Shown piece after piece: positions 60,560-64,000 of a stretch of 64,000 nucleotides of DNA. The notes under the pieces were generated by a model. It had not been told where the DNA came from, ran no database searches, and worked only from the letters and a program-made list of their open reading frames with translations. The stretch comes from Bolinopsis microptera (taxonomy: Eukaryota; Ctenophora; Tentaculata; Lobata; Bolinopsidae): positions 4,707,538 through 4,771,537 of the forward strand of contig NC_087084.1 of the NCBI RefSeq assembly GCF_026151205.1, read 5' to 3'. The first letter of the stretch is position 1, and each line of letters starts with the position of its first letter. The position numbers were made by a program, and so were the translations under genes.

Positions 60560-61279
60560 TATATATATATATATATATTTCATATAAGGAACCCATCCCT
60601 CCCCTTTAGTGATTACGTACTATGTGAACGACCCCTACTGACCAAGGACCAACTAATTTGATTCTGTGATCAGCGATCGCCAGCAACGGAATTGTGATCG
60701 ATAGTCGAAACAATATTATACATTTTTACGGTTATAATGAAGCTAAAAGTAATAACAAATGTTGATAAATTATATTTTCAAAAACATTAAAAAGAACTCA
60801 CATGCAGGCATGCTTGATAAAATAATGAACCCATGTTTTAAAAAACCTGATATATATATATATTATTTTCATCCAAATATGTATATTTAAGTTAGTTTGA
60901 GTCCTTGAAATGTGGTTTAGTTTTTAATGTATTATTTGTAATAATGTCCGGTATCGCAATGCAGTCCTTTTTGAATCATCCCATCAGCACAATGGTAAAT
61001 GGTGTCCAATTAGCCAAGTAAAGGTGATTTTCCGTTACCTCCTAAAAATATAGTTTTACGATTCTTGTTAAAATTTCAAAATCAAAAATTATTGAAACCT
61101 ACCCTATCTAGGGATTTATAATGGTCTTAAACGAAAACTAATATGGGCTATGTGATATGGACATGGTTAATAGATCTTTAATTTAGCATTCCCAATTTAT
61201 AGATTTTAAGATCTTCAAAAAGGCGGTTAGTTATACGTATATCAAAAGCTATAGTTAGTAATTATAGTTACCGCTTAAT
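60560..61279. other. No recognisable gene
   Basis: TA tracts at 60559-60580 and 60850-60864; otherwise AT-rich single-copy-looking sequence. Confidence 0.3.
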
Positions 61280-63078
61280 TTATTCTACTCCGAGAACACC
61301 GACAGGGCCATTCCTGCCTTTACGCGGCCTGCCCCCTCTCGTCTCTAGTTCTTCTTCTCCGAAAATACCACCTAAAATGCCATTCGCTAAATCAGCAACG
61401 GCATTTGCTCCGGTTTCAATGAAATCGGCTGCATGGTCAACGATTGTGTTCTGAAAGTGTTGAGGATTATTTGTTGTTATCACACTTTATATAACAGATT
61501 AAGATATCAAAATTATCGTATTAATCAATGAAATAACTTGAAAATATTCGTTATTACTACCCTTGCGAAATTGTTCGAGGGAGTTATTGGTGGAAAATCT
61601 CTCTATAGTTCATCAAGCGACAATGGGACCAGGCTCATGGATTTCTGTGCAGCTAATCAACTTGTTATTGGTGGAACTCTGTTTCAGCATAGAGACAACA
61701 AGGGTACATGGCGGTCTCCCAACGGGTTAACTGTTAATCAAATAGATCATATTTGTATTAATGGACGATTCCAACACTCGCTACTCAATGTTAAGGTATG
61801 TCGTGGGGCGGACATTGGTTCAGATCACTATCTTGTTCGTGGACGGCTGCAAATCAAACTGCAGCCGGTAGCTAAGATCACTGCTAAAAGGCACGATGTG
61901 CCTGCTATCGAACATTTGCGAAACTCGTCTAAGGTTCAAGAGTACAACGTGGCTCTTCAGAACCGTTTTGATTGTCTGGCTAATGAGGTCAACCTTGAGG
62001 ACATGTGGGATAATTTCAAGCAGACAGTCACTGATGTCTCGATGGAAGTGCTTGGAAAGCGTCCCCGGAAGGTTAAAGAACAAAACCTTTCGCAAACCTC
62101 TAAGAACTTGATAGAGCAAAAATAGGATTGATAGGATAAAACATGGTAATAATGTTTTGTATGATGAGAGCATTCACTTCTTAAAATCCATAAAATCATT
62201 TCCATAGATAAAATATAAAATTGGAGCCAAAGCGTGATTTGAGGGTAAATCAATTGGTTGTGCCTACTAATCTATTAATGATACCTTCTTAGTAATTTAA
62301 AAGTATAAAGGATGATGTGTGAAGCATATTAAGATCATATTGTAAGCCAGAAACCGTTCTGGTTTTACTTTTAGGACTCCTATAGATGTAATGCAATGTA
62401 ACCCTTACCGGATCTTCTTCCGGTACTGGCTTTGTCTTTCTGTTTTTTCTTGGAGCAGATTTATCTTTCCTATTTTTTCCCCTTCTCCCTCTCGTCTCTA
62501 GTTCTTCTTCTCCCAAAATACCGGGTCCCCCTCTTCGCTCTAGTTCTTCTTCTCCCAAAATACCGGGTCCCCCTCTCGTCTCTAGTTCTTCTTCTCCCAA
62601 AATACCGGGTCCCCCTCTTCGCTCTAGTTCTTCTTCTCCCAAAATACCGGGTCCCCCTCTTCGCTCTAGTTCTTCTTCTCCCAAAATACCGGGTCCCCTT
62701 CTTCGCTCTAGTTCTTCTTCTCCCAAAATACCGGGTCCCCCTCTTCGCTCTAGTTCTTCTTCTCCCAAAATACCGGGTCCCCCTCTTCGCTCTAGTTCTT
62801 CTTCTCCCATTATATAGGGATGCCCTCTTCGCTCTAGTTCTTCTTCTCCCAAAATACCGGGTCCCCCTCTTCGCTCTAGTTCTTCTTCTCCCAAAATACC
62901 GGGTCCCGCTCTTCGCTCTAGTTCTTCTTCTCCCAAAATACCGGGTCCCCCTCTTCGCTCTAGTTCTTCTTCTCCCAAAATACCGGGTCCCCCTCTTCGC
63001 TCTAGTTCTTCTTCTCCCAAAATACCGGGTCCCCCTCTTCGCTCTAGTTCTTCTTCTCCCAAAATACCGGGTCCCCCT
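61280..63078 (-). CDS. Repeat precursor protein, last two exons (14-residue repeats)
   Basis: Exon 1 of the pair (~63078-62409): 14 units of GGPGILGEEELERR, then a basic stretch RRGKNRKDKSAPRKNRKTK and EEDP, ending at a strong donor CCG|GTAAGG in phase 0. Exon 2 (61450-61280): acceptor ACTTTCAG, phase 0, reading NTIVDHAADFIETGANAVAD then LANGILGGIFGEEELETRGG…VLGVE and stop. The shared ILG-(GIFG)-EEELE-[RT]R-GG block in both exons confirms one gene. Acidic spacers with Arg-Arg sites suggest a secreted precursor cut into many peptides (inference; neuropeptide or host-defence type). Signal exon not found in the window. Confidence 0.6.
61580..62125 (+). pseudogene. LINE APE-endonuclease fragment in the repeat-protein intron
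   Basis: SDNGTRLMDFCAANQLVIGG, GTWRSPNGLTVNQIDHICIN and RGADIGSDHYLVRGRLQIKL are the C-terminal blocks of an APE endonuclease (SDH active-site His). The frame ends at 62125; RT absent. Confidence 0.75.
62490..63078 (-). repeat. 42-bp coding tandem repeat, 14 copies
   Basis: CTAGTTCTTCTTCTCCCAAA and ATACCGGGTCCCCCTCTTCG recur every 42 bp (62499 to 63045). One unit is variant (CATTATATAGGGATG at ~62807). Confidence 0.95.
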
Positions 63079-63179
63079 CTTAGTGTAAAATAAGATGGCA
63101 CCAGACCAGTCCTCCCGAGGCGTACCGATGGTATACAGTGCCTGCTCACAAAGGTGTACTCACAATATACACTACTCAC

Positions 63180-64000
63180 TCAGTCGTTGTAGCGACTGAC
63201 AACTGCAATATAACTCACAATAACTAAGTATTGAACTCTACGTTAATACGACAATCACGATAACTTGTATTGCCAATTACTCTGATATGACTACTACATA
63301 CATGCAACTAAGTGCGGTACTGTGAATCAAACGGTTCAAATGCTACAATTCGGTCCTAAGCTAGAGTTGAACAAAGGAAACAGTTGAATCGAGTAATAAC
63401 GTTCGAATGATGAATATAAAGATATTATCAACAATCACAACTTAAACTGTGGCAAGACGGGCCACGTTTGGCGTTCTAGATCAGCGGTGAACACTTTGAT
63501 TAAACACGTCACCTAAAGAGCTTTTCCAGAACTAATCCTAACGTGTCCAGAAATGCGTTATCGACACGCGCCACGTGATACCACGTGGTCACTTAACTAC
63601 CTAAATCTACACTCATTACTAACGGTCATAATAATCACTAAATTACAATCTACACAACTGCTAAAACTACTCTAAAACTGCTGCAACCAGCCTCCATATT
63701 ACACTATATCCCCCGGGAAAATTTAATCGATTTCGTCAATATCTCCAGGAGGTATTGACAAATTCGACTAAATCCCCCCCTACCTACTAAATCCTTAAAA
63801 AAATCCTAAAACTCCCTCTTAAACAACACCCTAAAAATAAAAATACCAACAAAATCCCCGTGATGCAACTCACACGAAAAAACTACCCTTGAAAAATTTA
63901 CACGTGCTACAAAAATATAAAACCTAAAAAATACGTGTACCATCACGTACCAAATCTGAATAATTAAAATTACACGTGAAATCTCACGTGACACAATACA
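63180..64000. other. No recognisable gene
   Basis: AT-rich with several ACGTG E-box-like words (63570-63590, 63900-63985). Frames are short and unconvincing. Confidence 0.3.

Noticed and set aside
62490-63078. Regular 42-bp repeats as a possible CRISPR array
   Set aside because: No unique spacers: the repeat is contiguous, keeps one reading frame, and its exon has matching splice sites. Animal genome.
62432-63088. Plus-strand 218-codon frame through the same repeats
   Set aside because: Antisense shadow; the minus frame is supported by splice phase and by the homologous last exon.

Overview
The window is repeat-dominated, AT-rich DNA from an animal nuclear genome. Evidence for this: spliced exons with GT-AG borders (an actin, a multi-pass transporter, a Sushi-domain protein), a sulfatase close to vertebrate GALNS, TTAGGG telomere-type repeats, non-LTR and Penelope-like retroelements, and many short inverted-repeat elements. 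A cnidarian or another early-branching invertebrate fits the Sushi-coupled ectodomain family, but the lineage is inference only.

Layout. 0-7 kb: three exons of a membrane transporter (minus strand), then an almost complete CR1/Jockey-type LINE. Its ORF1 joins an AlkB-like dioxygenase domain to an SGNH esterase domain. Its ORF2 (APE endonuclease + reverse transcriptase) has lost the front of the RT. 7-13 kb: small MITEs, duplications, a gag relic with two CCHC knuckles, and a 0.4-kb CA microsatellite. 13-15 kb: Sushi exon(s) and the 3' half of an ectodomain exon (minus strand), cut by a 588-bp TA-target MITE. 15-23 kb: a 1.15-kb TIR element, a fold-back element, a mariner-like end, and a Penelope-like element (PLE1) that carries a second MITE copy. 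23-29.8 kb: inverted duplications, a fold-back repeat and a 5'-truncated PLE of a second family (PLE2). 29.8-31.4 kb: an intronless GALNS-like sulfatase with one frameshift. 31.7-36.2 kb: interstitial telomere repeats that pass into homopolymer-rich, poorly resolved sequence. 36.8-41.2 kb: a divergent actin gene (minus strand) whose introns hold a mariner MITE, a LINE relic and a cloverleaf-shaped element. 42.3-43.3 kb: a third MITE copy and the 5' half of the split ectodomain exon. 44.6-59.8 kb: two long PLE2 copies broken by fold-back and TTATAA-target elements, a frame-intact RT ORF between 95-bp direct repeats, and a 510-bp triplicated unit. 59.8-60.6 kb: a small element with identical 265-bp LTR-like ends. 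61.3-63.1 kb: two phase-matched exons of a protein made of 14-residue repeats (minus strand).

The elements are heavily nested, and several insertions can be read exactly because an uninterrupted paralogue lies in the same window. The most notable structures are (1) three unrelated-sequence elements sharing one secondary structure, a terminal stem enclosing three hairpins; (2) one exon whose two halves lie 28 kb apart, each ending at an apparently identical MITE; and (3) the AlkB+SGNH ORF1.
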